DNA of 64,000 nucleotides from Candidatus Undinarchaeales archaeon (lineage in GTDB: Archaea; SpSt-1190; JASMDC01), in NCBI GenBank assembly GCA_030753015.1, contig JASMDC010000001.1, forward strand, positions 124,001 to 188,000, given 5' to 3'. Positions 61,637 through 64,000 of the stretch are shown here, one piece after another (within the stretch, counting starts at the first letter, position 1; each line of letters opens with the position of its first letter). The notes below the pieces were generated by a model. The model did no database searches and had not been told where the DNA came from. It was given only the letters and a program-made list of their open reading frames with translations. The position numbers and the translations under genes were made by a program.

Positions 61637-62332
61637 CTACTCCTCGCCCTGGGTGTCGAACGCCCGCCGACCCAGCAGGTACAGTTCCTTACCCTCGCCC
61701 CGCATGATGTGCTCGACGGCCACGCCCATCTCCATGAGCGCTGCCCGTCCAAGGTCCTCGAGCTCCTTCTCGTTCCCATCTCCCAGCTTGAGCACCTGGA
61801 GGACCCGTCCACCGGTGATCAGTAATGGTAGGAATCGTGCAGTGACGCCCAAGGAGGCGATCGGGTCCGCGGTGAGGTCGTTGAGGACGAGCGTCACGGG
61901 CTCTCCTTCGGTGATGATGGAGGGATCCACGGTGAAGGCGTCGGCGAAGGTCACCGAGACGTTGGCGGACCGGCCCCTCACCCCCTCGAGGGTCGGACGG
62001 AACTCATCGGTCACCTCGATCCCGTACACATGAGCACACCGGGGTGCGCAGTAGAGGATGAAACCTCCCGCGCTCGAGCCGAGGTCCAGTACGATGTCCT
62101 CCTTCTGGACGAAATACCACGCACCGTCGATGGTCGCGAGCTTGCGGTACCCGCGGGGGAGGATGCCCTCGGGCGTCACCTCGAGCCGGGTGGACGGATC
62201 CACCCTAGCGGACGGCTTGGTCACGACCTCGCCGTCCACCGACACGAGGCCGGCGATGACGGCATTCTTGGCCCTGGTCCGTGACGGTAGGAGCCCCTGC
62301 TCCACGAGCGCAGCATCGAGGCGCATGGTCAT
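61637..62332 (-). CDS. TlyA/FtsJ-like rRNA methyltransferase with S4 domain
   Basis: The 231-residue protein starts with an S4 RNA-binding domain (MRLDAALVEQGLLPSRTRAKNAVIAGLVSVDG in parts). A Rossmann methyltransferase with the SAM motif VLDLGSSAGGF follows near residue 80. This is the domain order of TlyA-type ribose-2'-O-methyltransferases. The expected DVSF-type motif appears as LVLNDLT. The target RNA is unknown. A second ATG at 62326 is in frame, two codons into the protein. Confidence 0.78.
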   Translation of the reverse strand: MTMRLDAALVEQGLLPSRTRAKNAVIAGLVSVDGEVVTKPSARVDPSTRLEVTPEGILPRGYRKLATIDGAWYFVQKEDIVLDLGSSAGGFILYCAPRCAHVYGIEVTDEFRPTLEGVRGRSANVSVTFADAFTVDPSIITEGEPVTLVLNDLTADPIASLGVTARFLPLLITGGRVLQVLKLGDGNEKELEDLGRAALMEMGVAVEHIMRGEGKELYLLGRRAFDTQGEE

Positions 62333-62496
62333 CTACAGGGACATGGCCCTTGAAAAGGTTTCCGGCCAGGACAGCGCCGTCCCGGGAATCCCGTTAAGAG
62401 AAATGATTATGGGATTGCCTTCCACAGAGGCGGTCCGGGAAAGAGTCATCGCACCGGACGTCGCGGATCATAACGGCAGGGTGACGTCCGTCCCGC

Positions 62497-63435
62497 TCAC
62501 AAGTACTCGAACCGGACGGTGCAAGGCGGGCCCACTTTCGTCATCTCGGCCCGAGGCTTGACCTTTGCGGTTTCCTGTTCGTAGAACATCTCGCCCAGGT
62601 CATTGGACACGAAGTCTGTCGGCACCATGACAGTGAACGTCTTCTTCGTACCGACGCTCTTGCACCCGTCGCATTCGGGGAGGCGGTGGCATTCCTCATC
62701 TTCCAGGAGCCAGACATCGGTGAAGGGGATGATCTCCACCTCGTTGATCCCCTCCTTAACCTTGTGGAAGTCCATGGACATATGCTGGATGACCGATGGT
62801 GGGATGGGTGCCTTCCCGTTGTTCTCGATGATGAAGCATAGCCGTTCCTCGGGCCTACCCTTGCATCGTCCCACCGGACCGGTGCAGTAGCGTGCCTTCT
62901 TACACTGCATCTCGAAGACCCAGTCGCCGCCCGCCATGCCCTCTGCCACCTTCTCGGCGGTGAGCTTCCTGACGGTGGTGATGAACGCGAACTGGTAGGC
63001 GATGGCTAGGCCGAGGACCATGATGAACGCGCAGATGATGACCGCCGACATCATACCGGAGCCAGCGTCCTCGTCCGCGAAGATCTTCGCCAGCTCGCTC
63101 TCGGCCCCGGGATCGAGACCGTCCATACTGGCGGTCGTCAGGCTGGCATCCTGCGAGAACAGGCTCCCCTCAAGGGCGAGCGGTGGTCCCTGTCCGGGAG
63201 GGAGATACGATTGCGAGGTGGTATCAGTGCTCGGATTCCATTTCGAGTCGCTGTAGTCGCCCCACGCCGACTCGTCCTGGACCGCGGGCATTGCGGCGAT
63301 CATCTCACCGGTGAGCTCGCCGCTACCTACCGAACTTATCGGTGTGCCGCACTTCGGGCAGGCAAGCGTCGGATTATCCTGACTGTACCTACCGCTGTTG
63401 CCACAACCCGCACAGGTGTAGTACACCCACTCCAA
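62497..63435 (-). CDS. membrane protein with N-terminal zinc ribbon and Cys-rich ectodomain
   Basis: The 312 residues begin with a zinc ribbon (CAGCGNSG...CPKCG, residues 8-31) and a disordered Ser/Pro/Asp-rich segment. One membrane helix (about 130-155, VIICAFIMVLGLAIAYQF) and an ectodomain follow. The ectodomain has two Cys-rich turns (CKKARYCTGPVGRC and CHRLPECDGC). The ectodomain cysteine patterns recall those in the exported protein at 24085. The start codon is TTG, and TTTATATAAG at about 63471-63480 (minus) is the TATA element. No function can be named. Confidence 0.7.
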   Translation of the reverse strand: MEWVYYTCAGCGNSGRYSQDNPTLACPKCGTPISSVGSGELTGEMIAAMPAVQDESAWGDYSDSKWNPSTDTTSQSYLPPGQGPPLALEGSLFSQDASLTTASMDGLDPGAESELAKIFADEDAGSGMMSAVIICAFIMVLGLAIAYQFAFITTVRKLTAEKVAEGMAGGDWVFEMQCKKARYCTGPVGRCKGRPEERLCFIIENNGKAPIPPSVIQHMSMDFHKVKEGINEVEIIPFTDVWLLEDEECHRLPECDGCKSVGTKKTFTVMVPTDFVSNDLGEMFYEQETAKVKPRAEMTKVGPPCTVRFEYL

Positions 63436-63509
63436 CGATATCAGGACTCCAATGAATACTCAGTCCCTAGGCTTATATAAAGCTTATTTCGAGTGGCGGA
63501 TAATTCCGT

Positions 63510-63977
63510 CTAATCCTCTCTCTCACGCACCTGGAGGACGCGCTGTATGCGCAGTGACTCGTCGATGATCGTCCGGATGAGGGATGTGCCCAGTTCCCGG
63601 GGGAGGCCGAGACGCGCGCATGCCTCGGTGAAGTTCTCTGTGTTCTTGATCTCCTGGTCCGGAACTCGGAGGGAGAGCCCGTACCGACGCTTGATATCGT
63701 AGATCTCCCGCGCCACATGGAAACGTTCCCCAAGGAGGGACGCCATGGCGAGGTCGACGCCCCGGAGGCGCTCGCGGAGCCGGGCGAGCTCCTTCTGGCC
63801 GGATGGTGGGACCTCGTCGAGCGTCGTACGGGCCTTCGTCTCAACGACCGTGCCGCCCCGCAGGTCGTCGAGGCATGTCACAGACACGTGCGTACCCTCA
63901 TCGATGAAGTCCAACGCCTTCCGCTGGACGATGGGCGAGCCGTTCTTTGCCAGGGTGAGGATGTCCTTGGTGCTCAT
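63510..63977 (-). CDS. chorismate mutase (AroQ-type domain) with an N-terminal extension
   Basis: The C-terminal half (about 62-150) is an AroQ helical chorismate mutase: LARLRERLRGVDLAMASLLGERFHVA, a Lys in the IKRRYG helix, and the RVPDQE loop before the last helices. It converts chorismate to prephenate for Phe and Tyr. The first 60 residues (DILTLAKNGSPIVQRKALDFIDEG, then a beta strand pair) are not part of the usual domain, and I do not recognise them. An upstream shikimate-pathway gene may lie just beyond the window edge, which ends 23 bp away. Confidence 0.75.
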   Translation of the reverse strand: MSTKDILTLAKNGSPIVQRKALDFIDEGTHVSVTCLDDLRGGTVVETKARTTLDEVPPSGQKELARLRERLRGVDLAMASLLGERFHVAREIYDIKRRYGLSLRVPDQEIKNTENFTEACARLGLPRELGTSLIRTIIDESLRIQRVLQVRERED

Positions 63978-64000
63978 GGTGGAGAACCGTGCATTCCTGA

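Noticed and set aside
1..64000. CRISPR arrays, rRNA genes, cas genes
   Set aside because: None were found; direct repeats present are long and paired, or coding, and not regularly spaced with unique spacers.

Overview
The window looks like a GC-rich archaeal chromosome segment. Many genes have a TATA element about 25-30 nt before the start codon and almost no leader. The gene content is archaeal: GTP-dependent dephospho-CoA kinase (DUF359), Lhr-type helicase, DtdA, a TFIIB-like factor, a stand-alone lipoate ligase large domain, an archaeal-type SHMT, and pilin-like class III signal peptides. A euryarchaeal or Thermoplasmatota-like host is my guess; no rRNA or other lineage marker is present.

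Layout. 1-10.9 kb: coenzyme A, helicase and chaperone-like genes, then surface glycosyltransferases, a Q-rich winged-helix protein beside AGCGATA repeats, a damaged-looking endonuclease V and DtdA. A radical SAM + glycosyltransferase cassette (about 4.04-6.37 kb) is bracketed by a 172-bp direct repeat that duplicates the border of two older genes. 11-24 kb: membrane-glycan genes (tandem ArnT/PMT-like transferases, dolichol-kinase-like protein, GT2, GlmS), a TFIIB core without zinc ribbon, lipoate ligase, a SIS protein and three paralogous two-helix membrane proteins. 24-34 kb: exported Cys-rich proteins, SHMT, a TrmB-like regulator and a B12-type radical SAM protein.

33.9-40.9 kb: an island bounded by a 240-bp direct repeat and next to tRNA-Thr. 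It holds a bacterial-looking acyl-CoA operon (SDR, thiolase, FabH-like synthase, CoA-transferase), a broken IS1-like transposase, remnants of small secreted proteins and a hydrolase. 42-51.6 kb: two giant surface proteins sharing a repeated module of about 105 residues that I do not recognise; the second is broken inside its LamG domain.

51.6-54.8 kb: ATP-grasp-like protein, DHH phosphoesterase and uridine phosphorylase. 54.97-56.62 kb: two AT-rich single-gene units, each followed by an integron attC-like site, with no integrase in view. This resembles a CALIN (attC cluster lacking an integrase) in an archaeon. It abuts a 535-residue orphan protein. 58.7-64 kb: a sugar-nucleotide pyrophosphorylase/phosphomannomutase fusion, a TlyA-like methyltransferase, a zinc-ribbon membrane protein and chorismate mutase.

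Surface glycan and protein biogenesis is the common theme (GlmS, pyrophosphorylase, dolichol kinase, several GTs, exported proteins). The most notable parts are the attC-like array, the new module family, and the two direct-repeat-bounded insertions.
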